Notes: a model not told the origin generated them from the sequence alone. A DNA stretch of 64,000 nucleotides from Hyphomonas oceanitis SCH89 (GCF_000685295.1 NZ_ARYL01000003.1:62001-126000); one strand, 5' to 3'. Shown: positions 1 through 12,667, counted from the first letter of the stretch. A program made the numbers and translations.

Positions 1-407
1 TGGACATGTTGCCCACGGCCTATGGCGCTGTCTTCATCCTGGCTTGCGCGCTCGGCCTCTGGGCGCTTTGCTTCTTTGCCATACGCCTCCTGCTCGTTGG
101 CGCCGCGACGGTCAGCCGGGGCGAGACCATGGTGTTTCGCACATGGCCGTGGACCAAGGGCCATGCGCTCCGGCTCAGCATCGCGGCCATGGCCACCCAT
201 GTCGGCCCCTTCTTTGCGGCGATAGCCATAAATGCCGCGCTCGCGCCGCTGCTCGGCACAGCCCCCGCCGGCCTGTTCATCGGCGGTGCCCTTGGTGTAC
301 TCCTGTTGGCGCCCTTCCTGCTCGCCGGACACGGCCTCGCCGTCAGCGCCCTGCCGCGTCTCGCGCCCGACGCTGCGGAACTGGCCGAGATTGCAACGTC
401 CGGCTGA
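1..407 (+). CDS. C-terminal part of a multi-pass membrane protein (5' partial)
   Basis: The reading frame is open to the left edge, so only the last ~135 residues are visible. The first in-window ATG is at 6, but there is no room to see a ribosome binding site. The fragment is almost entirely hydrophobic, with about three membrane segments. A basic stretch ending in WPWTKGH matches in kind the AW..TKGKAW and AW..SRGRFW segments of the next two proteins, so I read it as a third, more diverged member of the same tandem family. No function recognised. Confidence 0.6.
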   Translation, partial: DMLPTAYGAVFILACALGLWALCFFAIRLLLVGAATVSRGETMVFRTWPWTKGHALRLSIAAMATHVGPFFAAIAINAALAPLLGTAPAGLFIGGALGVLLLAPFLLAGHGLAVSALPRLAPDAAELAEIATSG

Positions 408-456
408 CTCCGCTTAGATACCTTTAAGTGGCAATCAGGTGGGGAGACCAAGGCCA

Positions 457-1398
457 ATGAATCCAGTGAGTTTTGATTTCGGCAATGCGATGATGCATTT
501 CCGTAAAACAGGTGGCCCCAAGGGCTTCCTGCTCAGCTATGGCGCGACCTACGTCTTGCTATATGTGATCCTCTCGGCGGTAAGCATCGGGCTGCAATGG
601 CCCATTTACGGCGCCATGTTCGATCCTGCGGCGATGGAAGACCCCTTGGTCATGGAAGCCGCCATGATGCAGCACATGGGGCGCGTCCTGCTCGGTTACG
701 CGGTCCTGATTCCGCTTGGCCTTGCCTTCTGGATGATCTTCGAAGGCGCAAACCAGCGTCGCTACATGCGGGCTGAAGGCTTCCGACTGCGGCTCGGCGG
801 CGATGAATGGCGCCTCCTCGTGGTGGGGCTGATCTGGTTTGTCCTGTTAATCGGGCTGTATCTCGGCGGTATCATCGCATTTATCGTGCCTATGGCCATC
901 GCGGCCGCAACCGGCACAGGCGAGGGCGCCATGATTGGCGGGCTGCTGACCTTCATCCTCGCGCTCGCCTACATGATTTTTGCGCTCTGGCTATGTGCCC
1001 GTTTTTCACCCGCCGCCGCGCTCACCGTGCGGGATCGCAGCATCCGGTTCGGACAGGCCTGGCGCGTGACGAAAGGCAAGGCATGGACCATTGTCGGCAG
1101 CTGGATCGTCCTCGGCCTGATCATGTCTGTCGTGTTCTTCGTGATCTACATGATCTTCGTGGTCGCCATCGTTGCCTCGCTTATGCCGATGATGAACGGA
1201 ATGGAATCAGAGGATCCCTCGGCAATATTCCGCGCCATGCTCTCGCCCGCCGTCCTCATTCCCGGCGCCTTGCTGGTGGTCGGCATGGTCTTTTTGCAAG
1301 GCTGCGGCATGCACATCTTTTCCGGACCGGCAGCACTGGCGGCCCGCACCGATCCGGAATGGGCTGACCATCCGGCAATCGACGACACATTTGTCTAG
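457..1398 (+). CDS. Multi-pass membrane protein, tandem paralogue A
   Basis: A 313-residue integral membrane protein of unknown function. It has about six hydrophobic segments separated by two conserved soluble loops: one with QRRYMRAEGFRLRLGGDEW (about residues 105-125) and one with FSPAAALTVRDRSIRFGQAW followed by TKGKAW. Both loops recur in the downstream neighbour (1461-2444), so the two arose by duplication. I chose the ATG at 457, which has GGTGGGGA 12 bases upstream, over an in-frame GTG at 439. Alphaproteobacterial genomes carry related proteins as conserved hypotheticals; I know of no assigned role. Confidence 0.8.
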   Translation: MNPVSFDFGNAMMHFRKTGGPKGFLLSYGATYVLLYVILSAVSIGLQWPIYGAMFDPAAMEDPLVMEAAMMQHMGRVLLGYAVLIPLGLAFWMIFEGANQRRYMRAEGFRLRLGGDEWRLLVVGLIWFVLLIGLYLGGIIAFIVPMAIAAATGTGEGAMIGGLLTFILALAYMIFALWLCARFSPAAALTVRDRSIRFGQAWRVTKGKAWTIVGSWIVLGLIMSVVFFVIYMIFVVAIVASLMPMMNGMESEDPSAIFRAMLSPAVLIPGALLVVGMVFLQGCGMHIFSGPAALAARTDPEWADHPAIDDTFV

Positions 1399-1460
1399 GG
1401 GGTCGGCTGTAGCAGCAGCTGCGTATGGCAGGATCACGGGGTTGAAGCGGAGGGGACACT

Positions 1461-2444
1461 ATGCCGACACGATTCTCATTTGACGGCGCGCTGTCAAACG
1501 CCTTCCGGGCGGCGCATATGCGCAGCTTTCCATGGCTCTTCGCGGCTGCCTTTGCGCTTGTCGTCACGATAGCCTCACTGATCCTGACATATCTCGCCAG
1601 GGACACGTTCATGGAGGTGATGTCCGGGTTTGAGTCCTTCGCCGAAACCGCGAGCGATGAGCCCGATCCGTACACCGTGTTCAGCTTCTTTTTCGGCATG
1701 ATGGCCTCGCTTGTCCCGTGGGCTATTGCGGGCGGCCTCGGCTACTGGGTCATCCGGGCCGTATTCGAAGCGGCTTCCCAGCGGCGCTACATCCGCGACG
1801 AGCGCTTTTCCCTGCGCCTGGGGGCAGACGAGCTGCGCATGATGGTTGTGCTCCTCTTGTGGTGGCTACTCTACACGGTCACTTTCGGCTTGCCGGTCCT
1901 CTACATATTCAACGGCGTAATGGGCATTTTCGAGATCGGGATTGACGATATGTCGGAAGAGGAAATGGCGCGGAAAATGATCCCGCTTGTCTTTGGCGGG
2001 ATGGGGCTGATGCTGCTTGTCATGCCCGTTTATGTATTCCTCGCGACGCGACTCGCGCCCTGTTTCGCGATGACGATCAAGGACCGCAAAATCGTCTTCC
2101 TCGATGCCTGGAACGTCTCGCGCGGCCGCTTCTGGCCCATTCTCGGCGCCTTTGTCATCCTGTCGGTTGGTGGCGGCATTGCCTCTTCCGTCATCAGCCA
2201 GGTGCTTCAGCTGATCATCCTGATGCCGTTCACGGGCAGCATGAACAACGTCCAGTCTGCCGAAGAAGCCTTCGGCGCAATCTTCTCGCCGTCATTCCTC
2301 GTGCCGATGGCTATTTATGGCTTCGCAACCTCGTTCATGTCCGGACTGCTGCTGCATTTCACAGGCGGACCGGCCGCGTTTGCCGCCCGCCACGATCCCC
2401 GCGGCGGGGTCGACGATGCGGCCCAGATGGCGGTGTTCGACTAG
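1461..2444 (+). CDS. Multi-pass membrane protein, tandem paralogue B
   Basis: A 327-residue membrane protein and clear paralogue of the gene at 457-1398. It shares the QRRYIRDERFSLRLGADEL loop, the RLAPCFAMTIKDRKIVF loop with SRGRFW after it, and a C-terminal GGPAAFAARHDP segment (GPAALAARTDP in the other copy). A GGAGGGGAC ribosome binding site lies just before the ATG. It ends four bases before the convergent uvrA stop. Function unknown; the conserved cytosolic loops suggest a common binding partner rather than transport, which is inference. Confidence 0.8.
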   Translation: MPTRFSFDGALSNAFRAAHMRSFPWLFAAAFALVVTIASLILTYLARDTFMEVMSGFESFAETASDEPDPYTVFSFFFGMMASLVPWAIAGGLGYWVIRAVFEAASQRRYIRDERFSLRLGADELRMMVVLLLWWLLYTVTFGLPVLYIFNGVMGIFEIGIDDMSEEEMARKMIPLVFGGMGLMLLVMPVYVFLATRLAPCFAMTIKDRKIVFLDAWNVSRGRFWPILGAFVILSVGGGIASSVISQVLQLIILMPFTGSMNNVQSAEEAFGAIFSPSFLVPMAIYGFATSFMSGLLLHFTGGPAAFAARHDPRGGVDDAAQMAVFD

Positions 2445-2448
2445 GCGC

Positions 2449-5475
<3,027 letters not shown>

Positions 5476-5558
5476 GGGGGAAAGCTCGTTACGGTGGCGA
5501 AACAGGTATGGGAATGTTGCTAGGCTCTATGTGTGGCGTGAGTCCAGCTTGACCACAA

Positions 5559-5573
5559 GAACAAAGTGTGAAC
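5559..5573 (-). promoter_or_regulatory. SOS box (LexA operator), GTTC-N7-GTTC
   Basis: Read on the minus strand this is GTTCACACTTTGTTC, an exact match to the direct-repeat LexA operator GTTC-N7-GTTC known from alphaproteobacteria. It lies 84 bases upstream of the uvrA start, in the 224-base gap shared with the divergent ssb gene. By position it may control uvrA, and perhaps ssb as well. Confidence 0.88.
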
Positions 5574-5699
5574 ATTTGTCAGTCGCTGCTTTTTTCATCC
5601 CCGGCTGTGGAAATACGGCTGGGGAGGCGACAGGCGAGGCCGGTCGCGGTAGAAGAGAACAGATTCGATAATGAAACAAGCCTGAGCGGAGATGGATAG

Positions 5700-6179
5700 A
5701 TGGCAGGATCAGTGAACAAGGTCATTCTTATTGGGAATGTCGGGCAGGATCCAGAGATCCGCCAGTTCCAGAATGGTGGCCAGGTCGCCAGCTTCACGCT
5801 GGCCACGTCGGAGACGTGGAAAGACAAGGCGACTGGCGAGCGCAAGGAAAAAACCGAGTGGCATCGCATCTCGATCCTCAGCGAAGGCCTCGTCCGCGTC
5901 GTCCAGAACTATGTGAAGAAGGGCTCCAAGCTCTACATCGAGGGCCAGCTGGAAACCCGCAAGTGGCAGGACAAGGACGGCCAGGACAAGTACACGACTG
6001 AAGTCGTCCTGCGCGGCTTTGGCGGCACGCTCACCATGCTGGACAGCGCGGGTGACCGTGCCGGTGGCGGTGCCCGTTCCGGCGGCAATGATTTCGGTTC
6101 CCAGCAGGGCGGCGCGCGCAAGATGAGCGGCCCGGCCGAGAGCTTCAGCCAGGACCTCGACGACGAGATCCCGTTCTAG
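5700..6179 (+). CDS. ssb: Single-stranded DNA-binding protein
   Basis: Coats single-stranded DNA during replication, recombination and repair. At 159 residues it has the normal bacterial length. The OB-fold domain covers about residues 1-110 (N-terminal [17 protein letters not shown]; central WHRI and [11 protein letters not shown]). A Gly-rich linker follows, then the acidic tip DDEIPF that recruits partner proteins. A GGAGA ribosome binding site precedes the ATG. The divergent pairing with uvrA is a conserved arrangement in many proteobacteria, and the two share an SOS-box-containing promoter region. Confidence 0.98.
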   Translation: MAGSVNKVILIGNVGQDPEIRQFQNGGQVASFTLATSETWKDKATGERKEKTEWHRISILSEGLVRVVQNYVKKGSKLYIEGQLETRKWQDKDGQDKYTTEVVLRGFGGTLTMLDSAGDRAGGGARSGGNDFGSQQGGARKMSGPAESFSQDLDDEIPF

Positions 6180-6189
6180 GACCCACCGC

Positions 6190-7044
6190 ATGCAGCGCCT
6201 GATCGCTCGCCCTTCGCACATCGCCGCCGGTCTCCTTATGGTCACTGTCGCTGCTGTGCTGGGGGCGTGCATGTCCATGGCGCCGCTACCCGAACTATCG
6301 GCAAGCGTGGCGGCAGAGGACGTTGATCCCGCTACATCCACGCTTGTCATCTACCGTCTGGAAGACGAACGGACCTGGATCAGCAATCCGGCCCGCGCGT
6401 CTGAGCGGTTCAGCCCGGCCTCCACATCGAAAATCCCGCACACGCTCATCGCCATTGAAACCGGCGCCGTTACCGGCCCGGACGAAGTGTTCAAATGGGA
6501 CGGCCAGAAGCGTTTCATGGACAACTGGAACGAGGACCAGACCTTTGCGGATGCCTTCAAGCGGTCCACGGTCTGGATCTTCCAGACCGTGACACCGCGC
6601 ATCGGGTCTGCAGTCCTTCACGACTGGCTGCAGCAGCTCAATTACGGCAATGCCGATGTCGGCCCGGCTGACAATGTCACGCAATACTGGCTGGCAGGCC
6701 CGCTGGCGATCTCTGCCGAGGAGCAGGTCGCCTTCCTGGCCCATCTCGCCCGCCGCACGCTGCCGCTCTCTGCGCGCACCTATGACCTCGCCGTGCCGGT
6801 CATGGTGGCCGATTCCGGCGCGGGCTGGACGCTTTACGGCAAGACAGGCTGGCACAGTGTCGATGGCGAGCCGGAGATCGGCTGGTATGTCGGCTGGCTC
6901 GAGCAGACCGGCGGCGAAGCGCCCGGCACCTATGCCTTTGCCTTCAACATGGACATGGCCGCCCCCGATGCCGACCTGCCGAAACGCAAGGGCGTGGTCC
7001 TGCGCGCGCTGTCCGATCTGCGGGCCCTCCCGGCCGCTAACTAG
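6190..7044 (+). CDS. Class D (OXA-type) beta-lactamase with lipoprotein signal
   Basis: Serine beta-lactamase that would hydrolyse penicillin-type antibiotics in the periplasm. All class D motifs are present: Ser78-Thr-Ser-Lys81 (nucleophile and carbamylated lysine), Ser126-Thr-Val128, Tyr152-Gly-Asn154, Trp167 in the YWLAGPL segment (the position that supports the carbamate) and Lys218-Thr-Gly220. The N-terminus is a signal peptide ending in a lipobox, LGAC with Cys27, so the enzyme is probably membrane-anchored. The gene starts ten bases after the ssb stop and may be co-transcribed with it. There is no integron or transposon around it, so it looks like an intrinsic chromosomal gene. Penicillin-sensing BlaR-type domains share this fold, but this protein lacks the membrane sensor part. 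Confidence 0.9.
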   Translation: MQRLIARPSHIAAGLLMVTVAAVLGACMSMAPLPELSASVAAEDVDPATSTLVIYRLEDERTWISNPARASERFSPASTSKIPHTLIAIETGAVTGPDEVFKWDGQKRFMDNWNEDQTFADAFKRSTVWIFQTVTPRIGSAVLHDWLQQLNYGNADVGPADNVTQYWLAGPLAISAEEQVAFLAHLARRTLPLSARTYDLAVPVMVADSGAGWTLYGKTGWHSVDGEPEIGWYVGWLEQTGGEAPGTYAFAFNMDMAAPDADLPKRKGVVLRALSDLRALPAAN

Positions 7045-7056
7045 GCTGCGCGCGCG

Positions 7057-7141
7057 TTCGGGCTTTTTGGCCGCTATCCGGGCTGTTTCCGTAACGTATC
7101 CGGGCTTTTTACGGGCATGTATTCGTGCAGTTTTTTGCCCA
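7057..7141 (+). repeat. Four imperfect ~20-23 base tandem repeats before gyrA
   Basis: Units begin at about 7057, 7077, 7099 and 7122, each starting TTCGGGCT, TCCGGGCT or TTCGTGCA and continuing into a run of T. They lie between the beta-lactamase stop and gyrA, ~145 bases before the gyrA start. The T-rich units after GC blocks could act as pausing or termination signals, which is inference. A further short hairpin, CACCC/GGGTG, sits at about 7171-7187. Confidence 0.4.
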
Positions 7142-7285
7142 TTTCGTGGGTCGTCCGCCAACTGCTAAAACACCCCCGAAAGGGTGGCTTTCCACACCCC
7201 CGGCTGCTAGTGTTTTTCTCAGTGATTATGGGCGATTCGGGCCAATGCCCCGCCCTGTGAGACCGGACACGCAGAAAGCCCTTCC

Positions 7286-10102
7286 ATGAGCGACGATACG
7301 ACCCCGCCGGACGAGCCGGAAACCCCTGAGAATTCGGGCGAAAACCCCGCCCTCCCGGACGGAATCGAGCTGATTTCCATCGAATCCGAGCTGAAAAGCT
7401 CCTATCTCGACTATGCGATGAGCGTCATCGTCAGCCGGGCGCTGCCGGATGTGCGCGACGGCCTCAAACCCGTTCACCGCCGCATCCTTTACGGCATGCA
7501 GGTCGGCGGCAACACGCCGGACAAGCCCTACAAGAAATCTGCCAACATCGTCGGCGCCGTCATGGGTAACTTCCACCCCCATGGCGACAGCGCGATCTAT
7601 GACGCCCTCGTGCGCCTGGCCCAGCCCTTCTCCATGGGCCTGCCAATGGTCGACGGGCAGGGCAATTTCGGTTCGATCGACAACGATCCCCCGGCCGCCA
7701 TGCGTTACACCGAAAGCCGCATGACCAAGGCGGCGACCTACCTGCTCGCCGATATCGACAAGGACACGGTCAACTTCCAGGACACCTATGACGGCTCCCA
7801 ACAGGAGCCGATGGTCCTGCCGGCCCAGTTCCCGAACCTGCTCGTCAATGGCGGCGGCGGCATCGCGGTCGGCATGGCCACCAACATTCCGCCGCACAAT
7901 CTCGGCGAAGTCGTCGACGCCACGCTCGCGGTGATCGAAGATCCGACCATCGACGATGAGGCCCTGCTCGAAATCGTCCCGGGCCCAGATTTCCCGACAG
8001 GCGGCCTCATCATGGGCCACGCCGGCAGCCGCAAGGGCCTGACCACGGGCCGTGGCTCGGTCATCATGCGCGCCAAGACCGACATCGAAGAGGCCAAGAA
8101 TGGCCGCCAAGCCATCATCGTCACCGAGATTCCCTATCAGGTGAACAAGGCCGCGATGATCACCAAGATCGCCGAACTCGTTCGTGAAAAGCGCGTCGAA
8201 GGCATCTCCGACCTGCGCGACGAATCCGACCGTAACGGCATCCGGGTCGTCATCGAGATGAAGAAGGATGCCAGCGCCGAAGTCGTGCTGAACCAGCTCT
8301 TCCGCTTCAGCCAGCTGCAGACCAGTTTCGGCGTCAACATGCTTGCCCTCAATGGCGGCCGCCCGGAACTGATGAACCTGCGCAAGGTGCTCGACTACTT
8401 CATCACCTTCCGTGAGGAAGTCATCGTCCGCCGCACCAAGTTCGAGCTCAACAAGGCCCGCGATCGTGCGCACGTCTTGGTCGGTCTCGCGCTCGCTGTC
8501 GCCAACATTGACGAAGTCATCCGCATCATCCGCCACGCGCCTGACCCGGCGACGGCGCGTGAGCAATTGCTCGCCAAGGCCTGGCCGATCATGGATATGG
8601 GGCCTCTGCTGGAACTCATCGCAGACCGGCGCACGCGCTGGTCCGGCGGCGACACGATCTACCTGTCGGACGAGCAGGCCCGCTCAATCCTCGACCTGCG
8701 CCTCCACCGCCTCACAGGCCTTGGACGCGACGAGATCGGCAATGAGGCCAAGGGTCTGTCGGAGAAGATCGCCGATCTCCTCGATATCCTGCGGTCGCGC
8801 CCGCGCATCCGCGAGATCATCAAGGCCGAACTGAACGAAGTGAAAGAGAAGTTCGCCGTGCCGCGTCGTTCGCAATTCGCGATGGGCGGTCTCGACATGG
8901 AAGACGAGGACCTCATCGAGGTCGAAGACATGGTCGTCACCGTCACTCATGGCGGCTACGTCAAGCGCACGCCGCTTTCGACTTACCGGACCCAGCATCG
9001 CGGCGGCAAGGGCCGTTCGGGCATGTCCATGAAGGACGAGGATTTCGTGGTCGAGCTGTTCTCGGCAACCACGCATACCGAAGTTCTGTTCTTCTCCTCG
9101 GCCGGCATGGTCTACAAGGAAAAGGTCTGGCGGCTTCCTGTCGGCGGGCCGAACTCGCGCGGCAAGGCGCTGGTCAACATCTTCCCGCTGGCGGCCGACG
9201 AACGTATCGAGAGTGTCATGCCGCTGCCGGACGACGAAGCCGCGCACGAAGTGATGGACCTCATGTTCGCCACCCGCTCCGGCACCGTCCGCCGCAACAA
9301 GCTGGCAGACTTCACGCGGGTCAATCGCAACGGCAAGATCGCCATGAAGCTGGATGACGGCGACGGCATTGTCTCGGTCAAGATCTGTACCGAGCGCGAT
9401 GATATCCTGCTCACTACGGCGCTGGGCCAGTGTATCCGCTTCCCCGTCACCGACGTGCGCGTGTTCGCAGGTCGCAACTCGACCGGCGTGCGGGGCATCC
9501 GCCTTGGCGCCAGCGACGAAGTCATCTCCATGGGCATCCTGCGTCATGTCGCGGTCACGTCTGAGGAGGCACGCGCCTATATCAAGCACGCTGCGGCCAT
9601 GCGCCGGGCTGCCACGGGCGAAGAAGAGGAAATCAGCGAGGACGAAGGCGAAGAGGTCGTCGACGAAGCCGCCCTCAGCACGGATCGTCTCGTCGAGCTT
9701 GGCGCGGCCGAGGAATTCATCCTCACCATCGCTGACGACGGCATGGGCAAGCGCTCGTCCGCCTATGATTACCGGGTCACCGGTCGCGGCGGCAAAGGCC
9801 TCGTGGCGCAGAATATCTGGGGCCGCGACAAGAAGAGCGGGCCGACCAAGAAAGTCGCCCAGTCCTTCCCTGTCGGCGATGGCGACCAGGTCATGCTCGT
9901 CACCGATGCCGGCCAGCTGATCCGCACCCCGGTCGACCAGATCCGCATCGCGGGACGTTCCACGGGCGGTGTCTGGGTGCTGCGTACGCACGAAGGCGAG
10001 CACGTTGTTTCTGTTGCACGGCTTGTAGAAGACGCTGAAACCGATATGGATGGGGAAAATGGTGGCCCAGCCGAGGCTGGATCACCGGAAATGCCTGAAT
10101 AA
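7286..10102 (+). CDS. gyrA: DNA gyrase subunit A
   Basis: Breakage-reunion subunit of gyrase, which introduces negative supercoils with GyrB. At 938 residues it is slightly longer than the E. coli protein. Catalytic Tyr141 is in AMRYTESRM. The quinolone-determining region reads [10 protein letters not shown], keeping Ser102 and Asp106 (E. coli Ser83 and Asp87), so the wild-type quinolone-sensitive state is expected. The C-terminal half carries the beta-pinwheel repeats, interrupted by an acidic insert at about residues 770-795 ([12 protein letters not shown]), and ends in an acidic tail. The GyrA-box-like segment QHRGGKG is at about residue 570. ParC, its paralogue, is also in this window at 55101. 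Confidence 0.97.
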   Translation: MSDDTTPPDEPETPENSGENPALPDGIELISIESELKSSYLDYAMSVIVSRALPDVRDGLKPVHRRILYGMQVGGNTPDKPYKKSANIVGAVMGNFHPHGDSAIYDALVRLAQPFSMGLPMVDGQGNFGSIDNDPPAAMRYTESRMTKAATYLLADIDKDTVNFQDTYDGSQQEPMVLPAQFPNLLVNGGGGIAVGMATNIPPHNLGEVVDATLAVIEDPTIDDEALLEIVPGPDFPTGGLIMGHAGSRKGLTTGRGSVIMRAKTDIEEAKNGRQAIIVTEIPYQVNKAAMITKIAELVREKRVEGISDLRDESDRNGIRVVIEMKKDASAEVVLNQLFRFSQLQTSFGVNMLALNGGRPELMNLRKVLDYFITFREEVIVRRTKFELNKARDRAHVLVGLALAVANIDEVIRIIRHAPDPATAREQLLAKAWPIMDMGPLLELIADRRTRWSGGDTIYLSDEQARSILDLRLHRLTGLGRDEIGNEAKGLSEKIADLLDILRSRPRIREIIKAELNEVKEKFAVPRRSQFAMGGLDMEDEDLIEVEDMVVTVTHGGYVKRTPLSTYRTQHRGGKGRSGMSMKDEDFVVELFSATTHTEVLFFSSAGMVYKEKVWRLPVGGPNSRGKALVNIFPLAADERIESVMPLPDDEAAHEVMDLMFATRSGTVRRNKLADFTRVNRNGKIAMKLDDGDGIVSVKICTERDDILLTTALGQCIRFPVTDVRVFAGRNSTGVRGIRLGASDEVISMGILRHVAVTSEEARAYIKHAAAMRRAATGEEEEISEDEGEEVVDEAALSTDRLVELGAAEEFILTIADDGMGKRSSAYDYRVTGRGGKGLVAQNIWGRDKKSGPTKKVAQSFPVGDGDQVMLVTDAGQLIRTPVDQIRIAGRSTGGVWVLRTHEGEHVVSVARLVEDAETDMDGENGGPAEAGSPEMPE

Positions 10103-10131
10103 CAGGGCCGGAATACAGGGAAGGGGCACCA

Positions 10132-10629
10132 GTGCATCGTATCGGACTTTACCCGGGTACATTCGATCCTCCGACCAATGGTCATATCGATATTTTCGGT
10201 CGCGCCATGAAGCTGGTCGACACGCTTGTCATTGGCGTCGCCGTCAATGAGGCCAAGAAGCCTTTGTTTTCGTTGGAAGAACGCGTGCAAATGGTGAAAG
10301 CCGAGTGCGCGCGATTCAACGGCCCCGGCATGGCTGAAATCAAGGTCATGCCGATGCATGGCCTGCTCATGAAATTCGCCGAGGCTTGCGGCGCGCAGAT
10401 GATTCTGCGCGGTTTGCGTGCCGTTCAGGACTTCGAATACGAATTCCAGATGACGGCGATGAATGAGCAACTGAATCCCGACATTGAAACAGTCTTCCTG
10501 ATGGCCGATGTTAGGCACCAGGCGGTCGCGTCGCGGCTCGTGAAAGAAATTGCGAGTCTCGGTGGCGATATAGCGCCGTTTGTAAGCCCTGACGTGAAAC
10601 GCGCCCTCATGGAGAAATATCAGAAATGA
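10132..10629 (+). CDS. coaD: Pantetheine-phosphate adenylyltransferase
   Basis: Transfers AMP from ATP to 4'-phosphopantetheine, the penultimate step of coenzyme A synthesis. At 165 residues it has the typical length. The nucleotidyltransferase motif YPGTFDPPTNGHIDI is at residues 7-21; family signatures RGLRAVQDFEYE and the FLMADVRHQAVASR segment follow. The start codon is GTG at 10132, with AGGGAAGGGG upstream; the N-terminal HRIGLYPGTF agrees with this start. It follows gyrA by 29 bases and its stop overlaps the next start (ATGA). Confidence 0.97.
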   Translation: MHRIGLYPGTFDPPTNGHIDIFGRAMKLVDTLVIGVAVNEAKKPLFSLEERVQMVKAECARFNGPGMAEIKVMPMHGLLMKFAEACGAQMILRGLRAVQDFEYEFQMTAMNEQLNPDIETVFLMADVRHQAVASRLVKEIASLGGDIAPFVSPDVKRALMEKYQK

Positions 10630-11573
10630 AGCTCGCACCCCTGGTAGTGGCCGCATCGACCCTGTCGCTGGGTCTTTTCGCGTTTGCGCAAACAAAAACG
10701 GAAGCGCCAGCTGAAAGCGCGACGCCTGCCGAAGCCGCTTCGCCCGCAGAAGAAGCGCCTGCTGAGGCCGCTACGACTGTCACCGTGGAAGAGGCCAAGG
10801 CCGATCCCGCCAACTGGCGTGCCGTCGATCCCGAACGTCTCTTCATTTTCGACACCAACAAGGGCCGCGTCCTGATCGAGGCCTTCCCGGAAGTTGCGCC
10901 CAAGCATTATGCGCAATTCTCGGCCATCATCCGCTCCGGCGACTTTGACGGCACCACCTTCCACCGCGTCATCAACGGCTTCATGGCACAGGGCGGCGAC
11001 ATCTTCGCACTCAAGGGCCGCGAATCGGGCCTGCCGGACATTCCGGGCGAGTTCACCTACCGCCGCGACCCGGCGACAATGCCGCTCAACTTCGCCATCG
11101 GCCCGGCCGACACAGCCAAGTATGGCTATGTGAATGGCTTCCCGATGATGACGCAGGCCTCCTTCTTCAGCGAAATGTCCAAGGATGGCCTGGTCGAAAG
11201 CTGGATCCCGCATTGCCGCGGTGTCGTCTCGACGGCGCGCACGTCAGACCCGGACTCGGCCAATTCGCAATTCTTCCTGATGCGCGACACGTCCCAGCAT
11301 CTCGACAAGCAATACACGGCCTGGGGCCGCGTCGTTCAGGGCGAAGACGTTGTGCTGGCCATCAAGGCCGGCAAGGAATCCCTCAATGGCGAAGTCGCCC
11401 TGCCTGACATCCTGATGGGGGCCAAAGTGGCGGCTGACCTGCCGAAGGCCGAACGCCCGAACGTCTGGGTCGAGCGCACCGATGGTCCGATCTTCATGGC
11501 CGCAAATGCCGATGTCGACGAAGATCTGAACGTGTGTGACCTGCCATCCGTACCGGCCGTCGTCGAACGCTAG
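10626..11573 (+). CDS. Secreted cyclophilin-type peptidyl-prolyl isomerase
   Basis: Catalyses cis-trans isomerisation of proline peptide bonds, probably in the periplasm. The 315-residue protein begins with a signal peptide (to about residue 21), then an Ala/Glu/Pro-rich linker to about residue 60, then the cyclophilin domain. Recognisable core: FDGTTFHRVINGFMAQGGD and DSANSQFFLM, with the FHR arginine and the QFF segment of the active site. The C-terminal ~60 residues extend beyond the domain and end with a lone Cys. The start overlaps the coaD stop by four bases, so translation is probably coupled. Confidence 0.93.
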   Translation: MKLAPLVVAASTLSLGLFAFAQTKTEAPAESATPAEAASPAEEAPAEAATTVTVEEAKADPANWRAVDPERLFIFDTNKGRVLIEAFPEVAPKHYAQFSAIIRSGDFDGTTFHRVINGFMAQGGDIFALKGRESGLPDIPGEFTYRRDPATMPLNFAIGPADTAKYGYVNGFPMMTQASFFSEMSKDGLVESWIPHCRGVVSTARTSDPDSANSQFFLMRDTSQHLDKQYTAWGRVVQGEDVVLAIKAGKESLNGEVALPDILMGAKVAADLPKAERPNVWVERTDGPIFMAANADVDEDLNVCDLPSVPAVVER

Positions 11574-11602
11574 GTCGCGCTGCCTTCACGGGCCGATAAT
11601 CC

Positions 11603-12667
11603 ATGACGCCCATGAATCTCGCCGATTTCCATTTTGACCTTCCCGAGCGCCTCATCGCCTTGCGTCCGGCTGACCCGCAGGACTCTGCGCGTCTCCTCGT
11701 CGTGCATGGCGATGGGCGTCTGGAAGATGCGACCGTGCGTGACCTGCCGCGCTACCTGACGGCGGGCGATGTCCTCGTCTTCAACGACACGCGCGTGCTT
11801 CCTGCTGCGCTGAAGGGCGTGCGGCCCGCCCGCGACGAGATCGGGGCCGATGTGTCCTGCGACGTGAACCTGGTCGAGCGCATCGACGACCACACATGGC
11901 GCGCGCTGGCCCGGCCCGGCAAACGCCTCAAAGCTGGTGATCCGATCCATTTCGCCGAAGGCTTCCGCGCAACGATTACGCAGCGCCTTGATGGCGGCGA
12001 AATCGAGCTGGCCTTCGACCAGTCCGGTCCCGCGCTCGAACAGGCGCTTGATGCCCACGGCGGCATGCCGCTGCCGCCCTATATCGCCCGCCGCCGTCCG
12101 GCGGATGCGCGCGATCGCGAGACCTACCAGACCAGTTTCGCCGGGGATGACGCCGCCTCCGTCGCTGCGCCCACAGCAGGGCTTCATTTCACACCGCGCC
12201 TGCTCGCCGAGATTGATGCAGCTGGCCTCGCCCGTGAAACCGTGCGCCTGCATGTCGGGCTCGGCACGTTCAAGCCGCTCGAAGAGGCGCAGCTGGCGGC
12301 CAACCGCCTCCATGCCGAATGGCGCCGCCTGACGCCCGAAACCGCCACGCACCTCAATGCCGCGCGCGCCGCCGGTCACCGCTGCGTGCCGGTCGGCACC
12401 ACCGCCATGCGCACGCTGGAAAGCTGCACCACGCCCGAGGGCACCCTCGCTCCCGCGACTGGCCCGACAGACATTTTCCTGAAACCCGGCGACGCCGTGC
12501 GCGCCACCGATGCGCTCGTCACCAATTTCCACCTGCCCGGTTCAAGCCTGTTCATGCTGGTCTGCGCACTGATGGGAACCGATGTGATGCAGGCGGCCTA
12601 TGCCCATGCCATCGCGTCGGACTATCGCTTCTATTCCTATGGCGACGCCTGCCTGCTGCTTCCCTGA
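11603..12667 (+). CDS. queA: S-adenosylmethionine:tRNA ribosyltransferase-isomerase QueA
   Basis: Transfers and isomerises the ribosyl part of SAM onto 7-aminomethyl-7-deazaguanine in tRNA, forming epoxyqueuosine at the wobble base. At 354 residues the length is normal. Family segments seen: FDLPERLIALRPADPQDSARL at the N-terminus, FNDTRVLPA at about 60, the AAPTAGLHF block near 190, and FHLPGSSLFMLVCA near 310. It follows the cyclophilin gene by 29 bases. A second in-frame ATG three codons on could equally be the start. A hairpin directly after the stop probably serves the convergent gene. Confidence 0.97.
   Translation: MTPMNLADFHFDLPERLIALRPADPQDSARLLVVHGDGRLEDATVRDLPRYLTAGDVLVFNDTRVLPAALKGVRPARDEIGADVSCDVNLVERIDDHTWRALARPGKRLKAGDPIHFAEGFRATITQRLDGGEIELAFDQSGPALEQALDAHGGMPLPPYIARRRPADARDRETYQTSFAGDDAASVAAPTAGLHFTPRLLAEIDAAGLARETVRLHVGLGTFKPLEEAQLAANRLHAEWRRLTPETATHLNAARAAGHRCVPVGTTAMRTLESCTTPEGTLAPATGPTDIFLKPGDAVRATDALVTNFHLPGSSLFMLVCALMGTDVMQAAYAHAIASDYRFYSYGDACLLLP

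Noticed and set aside
7286-7900. Quinolone-resistance substitutions in gyrA or parC
   Set aside because: Both keep the Ser and Asp positions associated with susceptibility.
7226-8566. 446-residue minus-strand ORF opposite gyrA
   Set aside because: Mirror of the conserved gyrA reading frame; composition biased, no domain.
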